Shown here: positions 8,812-17,692 of the stretch, one piece after another | Position numbering within the stretch: position 1 is the stretch's first letter | How the letters are laid out: each line of letters begins with the position of its first letter | Assembly (NCBI RefSeq): GCF_011682175.1 | Contig: NZ_WHJG01000013.1 | Location: 1-64,000 of the forward strand | Length of the DNA stretch: 64,000 nt | Direction of reading: 5' to 3' | Source of the DNA: Massilia frigida | GTDB lineage: Bacteria; Pseudomonadota; Gammaproteobacteria; Burkholderiales; Burkholderiaceae_D | The notes under the pieces: generated by a model | Seen by the model: only the letters and a program-made list of their open reading frames with translations | Databases searched by the model: none | Told to the model about the DNA's origin: nothing | Made by a program: the position numbers and the translations under genes

Positions 8812-10359
8812 TCAGAAGCCGCTTCCATTGGCGAGTTTGCGGCGCAGCAGCGCAGAGACGCGGTAGCGGTCTTCGCCATAGGCGGCGGCCAGGTTGGCCA
8901 GTACGCTGACGATATGCGGTATACCGACCGCATTCGTCCAGGCCAGCGGCCCACGCGGGTAGTTGACGCCCTTTTGCATCGCGATGTCGACCGCCGGGGC
9001 GGTGCACACGCCCTGGTTGACGGCATCGGCCGCTTCGTTGGCCAGCATGGCGACGGTGCGCATGACTGCCATGCCAGGCACGTCGTCCAGGCGCGTGACC
9101 ACGAAGCCGGCCGCCTGGAACAGGCCGACCGCCGCGTTGTAAGCGGCGTCGCTGCACTGGTCCGCGCGCGCCAGGGCGATGCGGGTCGCCTTGCCGTAAT
9201 CGAGCGCAAGGTCGAACAGCACCGTGTCCGGATGGCGGTTGGCGCTGGCGCGCTCAGTGGCGCTGCGTCCGTCGGTCAGGAAGATGGCGGCGCCATTGCA
9301 GTGGAAGGCCGGCGCTTCGTTTTCGCCCGCATTCGGCAGCGGCTTGCGGTGGCCGACCGTGAAGCCGGCGCCGGCCAGGCGCTGTTCCAGCGGATGCGTC
9401 ACGGTGTCGGGCACGTCGGCATCGATGCTGATGCTGACCACTTCGGGACGCGCATGCGCCGCCTCCTGGCTGGCCGCCGCCTTGGCCGCGCCTTCGCCGT
9501 ACTGGTAAAAGCCGCGCCCCGATTTGCGGCCGAAGAAGCCGGCGTTGACCATCTCCTGCTGCAGCACCGACGGCGTAAAGCGGGGGTCGCCGAAATAGGC
9601 GTTGAACACCGACTGCGTGACCGAGAAATTGACGTCGTGGCCGATCAAGTCCATCAGCTCGAATGGACCCATGCGGAAACCGCCGCAGTCGCGCATCACC
9701 GCATCCAGGGTGGCGGCATCGGCGGCCTGTTCCTGCAACAGGCGCAGGCCTTCGGCGTAGAACGGGCGCGCCACGCGGTTGACGATGAAGCCGGGCGTCG
9801 ACTTGGCGTGCACCGGGTTCTTGCCCCAGGCGGTGGCGGTGGCGTACACCGTCTCGGCGACGGCCGGATCGGTGGCCAGGCCGCTGATGACTTCGACCAG
9901 CGCCATCAGCGGCACCGGATTAAAGAAGTGCATGCCGACCAGGCGTTGCGGGCGGCGCAGCGGCGCGGCAATCGCCGTCACTGAAATCGAGGAGGTATTG
10001 GTCGCCAAAATGCAGTCGTCGCCGACCACGTTCTCCAGGTCGGCGAACAGCATGCGCTTGACGTCGAGGTTTTCGACGATGGCTTCGACCACGAGAGCGG
10101 CGTCGCCGACTTCCTTCAGGGTCGCCACGCTGTGCAGGCGCGCGCGCGCGGCGATGGCTGCCTCGCCGCTCATGCGGCCTTTTTCGACCAGCGTGGTGTA
10201 GACCTTGCCGATATCGGCAATCGCCTTGTCGACCGCGCCGGTACGCGTGTCGAACAGCTTGACCACGTAGCCGGCGGCGGCGGCCACCTGCGCGATGCCC
10301 GCGCCCATGGCGCCACTGCCGATGACGGCGACGATGCTGCCTTGTTCCAGTGCTGCCAT
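8812..10359 (-). CDS. paaH: PaaH: 3-hydroxyadipyl-CoA dehydrogenase
   Basis: 515 residues counted from the ATG at 10359, which has GGGGGA at 6-nt spacing. A second in-frame ATG at 10365 forms an ATGA overlap with the paaG stop and is an alternative start. The N-terminal Rossmann domain shows GSGAMGAGIAQVAA. The central 3HCDH domains show STPGFIVNRVARPFYAE and the MGPFELMDLIGHDVN signature, followed by a second C-terminal 3HCDH repeat, the longer form usual for PaaH. It oxidises 3-hydroxyadipyl-CoA with NAD+. Confidence 0.94.
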   Translation of the reverse strand: MAALEQGSIVAVIGSGAMGAGIAQVAAAAGYVVKLFDTRTGAVDKAIADIGKVYTTLVEKGRMSGEAAIAARARLHSVATLKEVGDAALVVEAIVENLDVKRMLFADLENVVGDDCILATNTSSISVTAIAAPLRRPQRLVGMHFFNPVPLMALVEVISGLATDPAVAETVYATATAWGKNPVHAKSTPGFIVNRVARPFYAEGLRLLQEQAADAATLDAVMRDCGGFRMGPFELMDLIGHDVNFSVTQSVFNAYFGDPRFTPSVLQQEMVNAGFFGRKSGRGFYQYGEGAAKAAASQEAAHARPEVVSISIDADVPDTVTHPLEQRLAGAGFTVGHRKPLPNAGENEAPAFHCNGAAIFLTDGRSATERASANRHPDTVLFDLALDYGKATRIALARADQCSDAAYNAAVGLFQAAGFVVTRLDDVPGMAVMRTVAMLANEAADAVNQGVCTAPAVDIAMQKGVNYPRGPLAWTNAVGIPHIVSVLANLAAAYGEDRYRVSALLRRKLANGSGF

Positions 10360-10361
10360 GT

Positions 10362-11153
10362 TCATTCCCCCATGAAGTGCGGCGTGCGCTTCTCGATGAA
10401 GGCGGTCACGCCCTCGCGGTAATCGTGGCTGTATCCGAGTTCGCGCATCATGTCGCCTTCCAGCTTGAGCTGCTCGGGCAGGGTGTTGGCGTAGCTGGCC
10501 TGGAGCGCGCGCTTGGTGAAGGCCAGGCCCTTGGTCGGGGCGACGGCGAAGTGTTCGGCCATGGCCATCGCATCGTCCATCAGGGCGGTGTCGGCAACGG
10601 CCTTCCAGATCAGGCCCCATTGCTCGGCCAGTTCGGCCGGGATCTTTTCACCCAGCATGGCCATGCCCATGGCGCGCGCATGACCGACCAGGCGCGGAAG
10701 ATGCCAGGTGCCGCCGGTGTCGGGAATGAGGCCCAGTTTGCAGAACACTTCGACGAAGCTGGCCGATTTGGCGGCGATGACGATGTCGCAGGCCAGCGCC
10801 AGGTTGGCGCCCGCGCCGGCGGCCACGCCGTTGACGGCGCAAATGACCGGCATCGGCAAGGAGCGCAGGGTCATCACCAGCGGTGCGTAATAGGTTTCGA
10901 CCGAGTGGCCCAGGTCCACGCCTTCGGCGCCCGGTTCGACCGCACGGTCCGACAAATCCTGGCCGGCGCAGAAACCGCGTCCGGCGCCGGTGAGCAGCAG
11001 CACGCGCACGGTGGGGTCGGCCTGCACGGCGGCCAGCGCGGAGCGCACTTCCAGGTGCATCGCCTGCGTGAAGCTATTGAGCTTGTCGGGGCGGTTCAGG
11101 GTCAGGGTAGCGATGCCGTGCTCGATCTGGAACTTGATGTTTTCGTAGTTCAT
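10362..11153 (-). CDS. paaG: PaaG: 1,2-epoxyphenylacetyl-CoA isomerase (crotonase family)
   Basis: 263 residues, crotonase fold. Seen are LTLNRPDKLNSF at the N-terminus, the oxyanion-hole segment GAGRGFCAGQDLS, and NGVAAGAGANLALACD. The GAGRGFCAGQDL form with FVEVFCKLGLIPDTGGTW points to PaaG, which converts the ring epoxide to oxepin-CoA, rather than to PaaF. It is the only crotonase in the cluster, so it may also cover some hydratase activity, or PaaF is encoded elsewhere. The stop overlaps the first possible start of paaH. Confidence 0.88.
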   Translation of the reverse strand: MNYENIKFQIEHGIATLTLNRPDKLNSFTQAMHLEVRSALAAVQADPTVRVLLLTGAGRGFCAGQDLSDRAVEPGAEGVDLGHSVETYYAPLVMTLRSLPMPVICAVNGVAAGAGANLALACDIVIAAKSASFVEVFCKLGLIPDTGGTWHLPRLVGHARAMGMAMLGEKIPAELAEQWGLIWKAVADTALMDDAMAMAEHFAVAPTKGLAFTKRALQASYANTLPEQLKLEGDMMRELGYSHDYREGVTAFIEKRTPHFMGE

Positions 11154-11191
11154 GGCGCGTCCTGGGGTTGTGTGTTCGATTGTGGGTTGGA

Positions 11192-12268
11192 TTATTCGTG
11201 CTGGTCGAAATCGACGACTACTTTGTCTGTCACGGGAAAGCTCTGGCAGCTCAACACGAAACCGCGCGCGATCTCATAGTCTTCCAGCGCGTAGTTCACG
11301 TCCATGTCGACCTTGCCGTCGACCAGCTTGCAGCGGCAGGTCGAGCACACGCCGCCCTTGCACGAGTAGCGCATGTCGATGCCGGCGCGCAGGCCGGCGT
11401 CGAGGATCGATTCCTTGTCCTTGTCCATCGTGAAGCTGGTGTGGTTGCCGTCCAAAATGACGGTGACCTCGGTCTCGTGGCGCACCAGCGCGTCGAACTG
11501 GCGCGGCTTGTGCTGGTGCTTGGGAATGCTGGCGGCGAACAGCTCGACCTTGATATTCTGCTTCGGCATGCCGGCTTCCTGCAACGCCGCCGAGACGCCG
11601 TGCATCATGTCTTCCGGGCCGCAGATGAAGGCGATGTCGATATCGTCGATGCGAATCCAGTGCTTGATGAACTGTTCGACCTTTTCCTTGGTGATGCGGC
11701 CGTTGAACAGGTCAATGTCCTGCTGCTCGCGGCTCATCACGTAGGCCAGGTTGAGGCGCTCCATGTAGCTGTCTTTGAGGTCGGTCAGTTCTTCCTTGAA
11801 GATCACCGACGACGAGGCGCGGTTCCCGTAGAACAGCGTGAAGCCGCTTTTCGGCTCGGTAAGCAAGGTGGTCTTGATGATCGACAGGATCGGCGTGATG
11901 CCGCTGCCGGCCGCAAAGGCGACATAGTGGCGCGCGTTATCGGCCGCCAGCGGCACGTTGAAGTGCCCCATCGGCGGCATCACGTCAAGCACCGCGCCGG
12001 GCTGGAGATGCTCGTTGGCCCAGCTCGAAAACAGCCCGCCCGGGGTGCGCTTGATGGCCACGCGCAGCGTGCCGTCCTGCACCGCCGAACAGATGGAGTA
12101 GGAGCGGCGCACGTCTTCGTCGCCGATCTGCGCGCGCAGGGTCAGGTGCTGGCCCTGCTGGTAGGTGAAGCTGGCGGCCAGGTCGTCCGGCACGGCGAAG
12201 GTGACGGCGATGGTGTCGCGCGTTTCGTTGCGCACCTTGGCGACGGTCAGTGGATAGAATTTGCTCAT
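11192..12268 (-). CDS. paaE: PaaE: phenylacetyl-CoA epoxidase reductase subunit
   Basis: 358 residues from the ATG at 12268. It has an N-terminal ferredoxin-NADP reductase module with the FAD motif RRSYSICS, the NAD(P) motif AFAAGSGITPILSIIKT, and a C-terminal plant-type [2Fe-2S] domain with Cys-Lys-Gly-Gly-Val-Cys-Ser-Thr-Cys and a later Cys in VLSCQSFP. It passes electrons from NADPH to the di-iron PaaA subunit. It begins 8 nt after paaD and is followed 38 nt later by paaG. Confidence 0.96.
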   Translation of the reverse strand: MSKFYPLTVAKVRNETRDTIAVTFAVPDDLAASFTYQQGQHLTLRAQIGDEDVRRSYSICSAVQDGTLRVAIKRTPGGLFSSWANEHLQPGAVLDVMPPMGHFNVPLAADNARHYVAFAAGSGITPILSIIKTTLLTEPKSGFTLFYGNRASSSVIFKEELTDLKDSYMERLNLAYVMSREQQDIDLFNGRITKEKVEQFIKHWIRIDDIDIAFICGPEDMMHGVSAALQEAGMPKQNIKVELFAASIPKHQHKPRQFDALVRHETEVTVILDGNHTSFTMDKDKESILDAGLRAGIDMRYSCKGGVCSTCRCKLVDGKVDMDVNYALEDYEIARGFVLSCQSFPVTDKVVVDFDQHE

Positions 12269-12276
12269 AGCTGGCC

Positions 12277-12795
12277 TTAGTGGCACTTGAAATAATCGAA
12301 GGGTTCGCGGCAGTCCAGGCACTTGTAGAGCGCCTTGCACGGCGTCGAGCCGAATTGGCTGGTCAGTTCCGTATGGTCCGAACCGCAATTGGGACAGATG
12401 ACGACCAGCTTCGGCGCCGCCACGCGCTTGACGCCCGAATGCAGGCCGCTGATGTCGATCGCCTGCTGCGCCGGTGGGGCAATGCCGTAGCCTTTGAGCG
12501 CGGCCTTGCCGGCGTCGCTCATCCAGTCGGTGGTCCACGCCGGCGAGAGCTGGTTCACCAGCCGCACCTCGGGCACGCCGTGGCTGTGCAGCGCGTCGCG
12601 CACCGAGTCGGCGATTACGGTCATGGCCGGGCAGCCCGAGTAGGTCGGCGTGATGGTCACCACGCAGGTGGCCTCATCCCACGCCACCGCGCGCACGATG
12701 CCCAGGTCGACCACCGAGATCACCGGGATCTCGGGGTCGCTGACCTCGCCCAGCCAGGTCCAGACCTGTTCCGTGCTGGCCGGCTGCGTGCTCAT
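12277..12795 (-). CDS. paaD: PaaD: phenylacetyl-CoA epoxidase assembly protein
   Basis: 172 residues. The N-terminal half is a MIP18/DUF59 domain (SDPEIPVISVVDLGIV, TPTYSGCPAM). The C-terminal quarter holds a zinc-ribbon-like set of cysteines (CPNCGS, then CLDCREPFDYFKCH). This architecture is that of PaaD, needed for Fe-S cluster or di-iron maturation of the PaaABCE epoxidase. The start overlaps the paaC stop as TAATG, pointing to coupled translation. Confidence 0.95.
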   Translation of the reverse strand: MSTQPASTEQVWTWLGEVSDPEIPVISVVDLGIVRAVAWDEATCVVTITPTYSGCPAMTVIADSVRDALHSHGVPEVRLVNQLSPAWTTDWMSDAGKAALKGYGIAPPAQQAIDISGLHSGVKRVAAPKLVVICPNCGSDHTELTSQFGSTPCKALYKCLDCREPFDYFKCH

Positions 12796-13559
12796 TACCA
12801 CTCGGCCCCGGGGTACGACCGTTGCAGGAACTGCATTTCGGCCAGGATGTAGCCCAGGTGCTCGCTGTGGCGGCCGGTTTTGCCGCCGCGCTGCATCCAC
12901 GCCGCCGGATCGGGCATCGTCAACGTCGCTTCGGCGAAGATCTCGGACACATGCTCGATGAAGGCCGCGCGCAAGCCCTCGGCGGCGGGCGCGACGCCCT
13001 GCTCCACCATGGCGATGTCGATGGCGTCGTAGAGGAACATCTCGCCGCTGTACATCCACAGTTCGTTGACGGCGGCCTGGGTCTTGGCGTGGCTTTCTGG
13101 CGTGCCGTCGCCCAGGCGCACGATCAGGTCACCGCTGCGGCGCAGGTGGTAAGTGATTTCCTTGATCGATTTTTCGGCAATTTCCGCGATGCGCGCGTCA
13201 ACCGATTTGGCCAGCCCCTGCATCAGGAAGTAGTGCCAGGTATCGAAGAAGAACTGGCGCACCATGGTGTCGGCGTAATTGCCGTTGGGCTGTTCGACCA
13301 TCAGGCAGCAGCGCATTTCATGGGCGTCGCGCAGGAAGGCCAGCTGGTCTTCGGTGCGGCCGCGCCCTTCGAGTTCGCCGGCGTAGGTCAGCCACATGCG
13401 GGTCTGGCCGAGCAGGTCGAGGGCGACGTTGGTCAGCGCCATGTCTTCTTCGAGCGCCGGCCCCTTGCCGCACAATTTGGACAGCTGCTGCGACAGGATC
13501 AGGGCGTTGTCGCCCTGGCGCAGCAGGTATTCGATTTTCTGGTCCACAGGCACGCTCAC
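12795..13559 (-). CDS. paaC: PaaC: phenylacetyl-CoA epoxidase structural subunit
   Basis: 254 residues, all-helical ferritin-like PaaC. Conserved stretches are LLRQGDNALILSQQLSKLCG near the N-terminus, ALTNVALDLLGQTRMWLTYAGELEG, and FFDTWHYFLMQGL. PaaC lacks the complete di-iron site and forms the heterodimer core with PaaA. It overlaps paaB by 4 nt and paaD by 1 nt, as expected for stoichiometric subunits. Confidence 0.96.
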   Translation of the reverse strand: MSVPVDQKIEYLLRQGDNALILSQQLSKLCGKGPALEEDMALTNVALDLLGQTRMWLTYAGELEGRGRTEDQLAFLRDAHEMRCCLMVEQPNGNYADTMVRQFFFDTWHYFLMQGLAKSVDARIAEIAEKSIKEITYHLRRSGDLIVRLGDGTPESHAKTQAAVNELWMYSGEMFLYDAIDIAMVEQGVAPAAEGLRAAFIEHVSEIFAEATLTMPDPAAWMQRGGKTGRHSEHLGYILAEMQFLQRSYPGAEW

Positions 13560-13840
13560 AGGTTCTTGACTTCTTCCGGCATCGGGAAGAAGGTCGGGTG
13601 GCGATAGACTTTGCTGTTGGACGGCTCGAACAGGGCCGACTTGTCGCCCGGGCTGCTGGCGACGATGTCGGCGGCGCGCACGACCCAGATCGACACGCCT
13701 TCGTTGCGGCGCGTGTAGACGTCGCGCGCGTTATTGACCGCCATTTCGGCGTCGGACGCGTGCAGGCTGCCCACGTGCTTGTGCGCCAGGCCGTGCTGGC
13801 TGCGGATGAAGACTTCCCACAGGGGCCATTCTTTACTCAT
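13556..13840 (-). CDS. paaB: PaaB: phenylacetyl-CoA epoxidase small subunit
   Basis: 94 residues, the normal PaaB length. It begins WPLWEVFIRSQHGLAHKHVG and continues with the family NARDVYTRRNEG and FEPSNSKVYRHPTFF segments. PaaB bridges PaaAC heterodimers and may help the reductase dock. It has GGAG upstream of the ATG and lies 36 nt after paaA, the widest gap among the epoxidase genes. Confidence 0.96.
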   Translation of the reverse strand: MSKEWPLWEVFIRSQHGLAHKHVGSLHASDAEMAVNNARDVYTRRNEGVSIWVVRAADIVASSPGDKSALFEPSNSKVYRHPTFFPMPEEVKNL

Positions 13841-13876
13841 GTTTATTCTCCGGTGCGGTTCTGTGGATGCTGTGGA

Positions 13877-14863
13877 TCAGGCTGCGGCGCGCGCCGATTT
13901 CTTGTCGGCATAGGCGACCAGCGCATCGCGGAACCAGGCGCCGTCGTCGTACGCCTTCACGCGCGTGCGCAGGCGCTCGCGGTTGCACGGGCCATTCCCC
14001 TTCAGGACATTCTGGAACTCGCTCCAGTCGATCTCGCCGAATTCGTAGTGGCCCGTCTCGGCATTGAATTTGAGGTCGGGATCGGGCACGGTCAGGCCAA
14101 GGTACTCGGCCTGGGGCACGGTCTGGTCGACCATGCGCTGGCGCAGTTCGTCGTTGGAGAACAGCTTGATGCGCCACTGCGCCGACTGCGCGCTGTTGAC
14201 CGATTCGGCATCCGACGGGCCGAACATCATCAGGGAAGGCCACCACCAGCGGTTCAGCGCATCCTGCGCCATCGCCTTTTGTTCGGGCGTGCCCTGCGCG
14301 AGGCTCATCATGATGTCGTAGCCCTGGCGCGCGTGGAACGATTCTTCCTTGCAGACGCGGATCATTGCGCGCGCGTACGGACCGTACGAGCAGCGGCACA
14401 GCGGGATCTGGTTGATGATGGCCGAGCCATCGACCAGCCAGCCGATCGCGCCCATGTCGGCCCACGACAGGGTCGGGTAATTGAAGATGCTCGAATACTT
14501 GGCCTTGCCCGAATGGAGGGCGGCCAGCAGTTCGTCGCGCGAGACGCCCAAGGTTTCGGCCGCACTATATAAGTAAAGCCCGTGCCCCGCCTCGTCCTGG
14601 ATCTTGGCCAGCAGGATCGACTTGCGCTTGAGCGTGGGGGCACGCGTGACCCAGTTGCCCTCGGGCAGCTGGCCGACGATTTCGGAGTGCGCGTGCTGGG
14701 AAATCTGGCGGATCAGGGTCTTGCGGTAAGCCTCGGGCATCCAGTCCTTGGCTTCGATCTTGACGCCGGCATCGATGCGCGCCTGGAACTCGCGCTCCTG
14801 CTCATCCATGTCTTCGGCGCTCTGGACTTTCTTGAGGCCGGTTTCTACGAGTTGTGCATACAT
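13877..14863 (-). CDS. paaA: PaaA: phenylacetyl-CoA 1,2-epoxidase catalytic subunit
   Basis: 328 residues from the ATG at 14863, with GGGAG 7 nt upstream. The two carboxylate-bridged di-iron motifs are visible: [13 protein letters not shown] near residue 97 and [13 protein letters not shown] near residue 179. It performs the O2-dependent epoxidation of phenylacetyl-CoA with PaaBCE. It is the first gene of the paa operon and is read away from paaX. Confidence 0.97.
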   Translation of the reverse strand: MYAQLVETGLKKVQSAEDMDEQEREFQARIDAGVKIEAKDWMPEAYRKTLIRQISQHAHSEIVGQLPEGNWVTRAPTLKRKSILLAKIQDEAGHGLYLYSAAETLGVSRDELLAALHSGKAKYSSIFNYPTLSWADMGAIGWLVDGSAIINQIPLCRCSYGPYARAMIRVCKEESFHARQGYDIMMSLAQGTPEQKAMAQDALNRWWWPSLMMFGPSDAESVNSAQSAQWRIKLFSNDELRQRMVDQTVPQAEYLGLTVPDPDLKFNAETGHYEFGEIDWSEFQNVLKGNGPCNRERLRTRVKAYDDGAWFRDALVAYADKKSARAAA

Positions 14864-15064
14864 GGTGCTGCTCCCATTGCAAAGGCGATCGACCGATAAT
14901 ACGATACGTAAAATAAGATGTACACAGTTAAATTGAGTCGCATTGTATATCCGTATCTCATCGGAATTGAATCGATAACAAAAAAACCATGCTGCGCCCA
15001 ACACGCGCTAAAGTAAACGGCTGCTTTGCTTGACAATCACCCCAGCGCGCCAGACCATGCACCC
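14864..15064. promoter_or_regulatory. Divergent paaA-paaX control region
   Basis: This 201-bp intergenic region is far richer in A+T (about 14895-14990) than its flanks and must hold both promoters. An imperfect inverted repeat, ATACGATACG at 14899-14908 and CGCATTGTAT at 14939-14948 (8 of 10 positions complementary), could be an operator for PaaX. PaaX is known as a GntR-like repressor relieved by phenylacetyl-CoA, but its site in this genus is not known to me. No confident -35/-10 pair was assigned. Confidence 0.5.
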
Positions 15065-16063
15065 ATGAAACAACTTACCAGCACAGCATGGATCGCCGAC
15101 TTTCTCGCCAGCGATCCGCCCCGTTCCAAGTCCCTTGTGATGACCATCTTCGGCGACGCCATCGCCCCGCACGGCGGCACCATCTGGCTCGGCAGCCTGA
15201 TTGAATTGCTGGCGCCGTTTGGCGTCAACGACCGCCTGCTGCGCACCAGCGTATTCCGGCTGGCGCAGGAAGGCTGGCTGGTGGCCAACCGCGACGGGCG
15301 CCGCAGTTCCTACGCCATCCTGCCGCAAGCCCTGCCCCGCTTCGAGCGTGCCAACCGGCGTATTTACGCGCCACTGACCGCGCATTGGGACGGCAACTGG
15401 ACCCTGGTGCTCTCGGGCGCCGGCAGCATCGACGCGCCCGAGCGCGCACTGCTGCGCAAGGAAATGCTGTGGGAGGGCTACGCCATGATCGCACCCGGCA
15501 TGTTCGGCCACCCGGCCAGCCATGCCGGCGTTCTCGAAGAACTGCTCGCGCGTGTGGGCGTGAAGGACAAGCTGTTTGTGTGCCGGGCCAGCGCGCTGCC
15601 GGGCGTATCAGGCAGGCCGCTGCAGGACCTGGTGCAGGATGGCTGGGACTTGTCCGGCGTGGTCCAGGGCTACCGCCATTTCATCGAACGCTTCGCGCCC
15701 TTGCTGGACCTGTTGGAAAACGATGAGGCGCTCGCGCCCGAGCAGGCGTTTGTGATCCGCACGCTGCTGGTCCATGCCTACCGGCGCGTACAGCTGCACG
15801 ACCCGATGCTGCCGATCGAACTGCTGCCCAATCCGTGGCCAGGCAGCAGTGCCTACGAACTGGCGCGCGCCGTGTATGCGCGTACCTACGCGGGCGCGGA
15901 AGCGCACATCATGGCCACCCTGCGGCGCGAGGACGATGGCGCGCCGCAGGCCGACGCCGGCTTCTTCCAGCGCTTCGGCGGGCTGGCCGACGGCGGCGCG
16001 CTAGGCGAGGCGCTAGGCGACGCGCTAGGCGACGCGCAAAATGGGTCGCCGGGGCCGCGATAG
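15065..16063 (+). CDS. paaX: PaaX: phenylacetate pathway transcriptional regulator
   Basis: 332 residues from the ATG at 15065; the frame extends to an unlikely TTG at 15026. The PaaX N-terminal winged-helix domain is clear (SKSLVMTIFGDAIAPHGG, LRTSVFRLAQEGWLV), followed by the central and C-terminal PaaX domains (FEPF-type HWDGNWTLV, and RTLLVHAYRRVQLHDPMLP). It should repress paaA-Z until phenylacetyl-CoA accumulates. The last residues are an odd expansion, A-L-G-E then twice A-L-G-D, from a 12-bp tandem repeat. No good Shine-Dalgarno precedes the start. Confidence 0.93.
   Translation: MKQLTSTAWIADFLASDPPRSKSLVMTIFGDAIAPHGGTIWLGSLIELLAPFGVNDRLLRTSVFRLAQEGWLVANRDGRRSSYAILPQALPRFERANRRIYAPLTAHWDGNWTLVLSGAGSIDAPERALLRKEMLWEGYAMIAPGMFGHPASHAGVLEELLARVGVKDKLFVCRASALPGVSGRPLQDLVQDGWDLSGVVQGYRHFIERFAPLLDLLENDEALAPEQAFVIRTLLVHAYRRVQLHDPMLPIELLPNPWPGSSAYELARAVYARTYAGAEAHIMATLRREDDGAPQADAGFFQRFGGLADGGALGEALGDALGDAQNGSPGPR
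15998..16036 (+). repeat. 12-bp tandem repeat in the 3' end of paaX
   Basis: Three consecutive copies of GCGCTAGGCGA(G/C) at 15998-16009, 16010-16021 and 16022-16033, followed by a partial GCG. Being a multiple of three, they keep the paaX frame and encode Ala-Leu-Gly-Asp/Glu units. The unit differs by one base from the repeat in the 5' end of hutI. Confidence 0.9.
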
Positions 16064-16156
16064 CGACGCTACAATTACACGCAACTTTTGCGCGTACAAG
16101 AGGCTACAATTGGGCGCACGTCCCTCAGCCACATTACAAAAAACTCGGAGACTGTC

Positions 16157-17242
16157 ATGCAACGTCGTTCCTTCCTCACCAAAAGCGCCGTGGGCGCCAC
16201 CGCCGCCGTCATTGCCGCGCCGGCGCTGGCGCAAATCAATCCTGAAGTCAAATGGCGCATGGCGTCGAGCTTTCCCAAGTCGCTCGATACCATCTTCGGC
16301 TCGGCCGAAGCCTTCACCAAGCGCGTAGCGGAACTGACCGGCGGGCGCTTCCAGATCCGCCAGTTCGCCGCCGGCGACATCGTGCCGGGCTTGCAGGTGA
16401 TGGACGCGGTGCAGGCGGGCACGGTCGAAATGGGTCACACGCCGTCGTACTACTACTTCGGCAAGGACGCCACCTTCGCGTTCGACTGCGCGGTGCCGTT
16501 CGGCCTTACCTCGCGCCAGCAGACCGCCTGGTTCGACCAGGGCGGCGGGCGTGAACTGATGCGCGACTTCTTCAAGGGCTACGGCATCGTCAATTTCATG
16601 GCCGGGAATACCGGCACGCAGATGGGTGGCTGGTACCGCAAGGAGATCAAGAGCCTGGAAGACGTCAAGGGCATGAAGATCCGCATCGCCGGTTTCGCCG
16701 GCCGCGTGATGGAGCGCATGGGCGCGGTGCCGCAGCAGATTCCGGCCGGCGACGTGTATGCGGCGCTGGAAAAAGGCACGATCGACGCAGCCGAGTGGGT
16801 CGGTCCGTACGACGATGAAAAGCTCGGCCTGGCCAAGGTGGCGCCGCACTACTACGCGCCGGGCTGGTGGGAAGCCGGGCCGCAGCTGTCGTTCTACATC
16901 AACATCAAGGAATGGGAAAAGCTGCCGGCGCAGTACAAGGCGGCGGTGGAAGCGGCCAGTTACGAGTGCCACGTGACGATGCAGGCCGAGTACGACACCA
17001 AGAATCCGGCGGCGCTGGCGCGCCTGATCAAGAACGGGGCCAAGCTGCACACCTTCTCCAAGGCGATCATGGACGAGGCCTACAAGATCTCGACCCAGGT
17101 CATGGAAGAGGAAGCGTCGAAGAACGCCAAATTCAAAAAGGTGTACGATCCTTGGAAGCGATTCCGCCAGGACCAGAACATGTGGGCCTCGGTGTCCGAG
17201 CAAGTGATGCAGAACTATATGATTTCGATAGGAAGAAAGTAG
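16157..17242 (+). CDS. TRAP transporter solute-binding protein, DctP family (orphan)
   Basis: 361 residues from the ATG at 16157, with CGGAG upstream. A Tat signal starts the protein (Q-R-R-S-F-L-T-K, then an Ala-rich core ending APALA), so it is a periplasmic binding protein exported folded. The mature part is DctP-like ([51 protein letters not shown]). The conserved Arg in KIRIAG is typical of carboxylate binding, so a keto or organic acid is the likely ligand. No dctQ/dctM membrane genes are near. A close paralogue lies convergently at 20880-21971. Confidence 0.9.
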   Translation: MQRRSFLTKSAVGATAAVIAAPALAQINPEVKWRMASSFPKSLDTIFGSAEAFTKRVAELTGGRFQIRQFAAGDIVPGLQVMDAVQAGTVEMGHTPSYYYFGKDATFAFDCAVPFGLTSRQQTAWFDQGGGRELMRDFFKGYGIVNFMAGNTGTQMGGWYRKEIKSLEDVKGMKIRIAGFAGRVMERMGAVPQQIPAGDVYAALEKGTIDAAEWVGPYDDEKLGLAKVAPHYYAPGWWEAGPQLSFYINIKEWEKLPAQYKAAVEAASYECHVTMQAEYDTKNPAALARLIKNGAKLHTFSKAIMDEAYKISTQVMEEEASKNAKFKKVYDPWKRFRQDQNMWASVSEQVMQNYMISIGRK

Positions 17243-17342
17243 CTTAGGGCTCATTTGCGCCAGGTCAAACGAATCGGCCGGCGCATTTGATACCTTCGAT
17301 GCGGCGACCCTGCCTGGGTGCGTCGCTTACCGGGGACTGATT

Positions 17343-17603
17343 ATGGATGGCATCTATTTTTCCTGCGCCGACGTGACGAGCCTGAGCCCGCACGGCTTCT
17401 GGCTGCAGTGTGGCGAGGAAGAGTTGTACTTGCCGTTCGTGGAGTTTCCGGTTTTCGAGCACGCGACCATTGCGCAGATTTGCCGGGTCAAGTGCGTGAG
17501 CACCGGACGGGTGTATTGGCCGGAGCTCGATGTGGATTTGACCCTGGAGGCGATCCGCAATCCGATGGCGTATCCGCGCGATAGCATCAATTACGATTGC
17601 TGA
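17343..17603 (+). CDS. DUF2442-like small protein
   Basis: 86 residues, soluble, no signal peptide. The pattern of hydrophobic residues with FPVFEHATIAQI, YWPELDVDLTLEAIRNP and a short C-terminal tail resembles DUF2442, a family often found beside small toxin-like DUF4160 proteins. No such partner is visible here. GGGGA lies 7 nt before the ATG. Function unknown. Confidence 0.65.
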   Translation: MDGIYFSCADVTSLSPHGFWLQCGEEELYLPFVEFPVFEHATIAQICRVKCVSTGRVYWPELDVDLTLEAIRNPMAYPRDSINYDC

Positions 17604-17609
17604 GTTGGG

Positions 17610-17654
17610 CCTTGCACCGTCATTCCCGCCATTGGCAGGAACGGCGGTGCAAGG
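17610..17654. terminator. Long hairpin, REP-like, between convergent genes
   Basis: CCTTGCACCGTCATTCC at 17610-17626 pairs with 17638-17654 over 17 positions with two imperfect pairs, and the loop is 11 nt. It follows the DUF2442 stop and lies before the 3' end of the convergent GFA gene. The CCGTCATTCCCGCC core resembles the 3046 hairpin. Confidence 0.65.
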
Positions 17655-17692
17655 TGCGCGGATGACGGTGGTCTGCGCGATCTGCCGGGATA

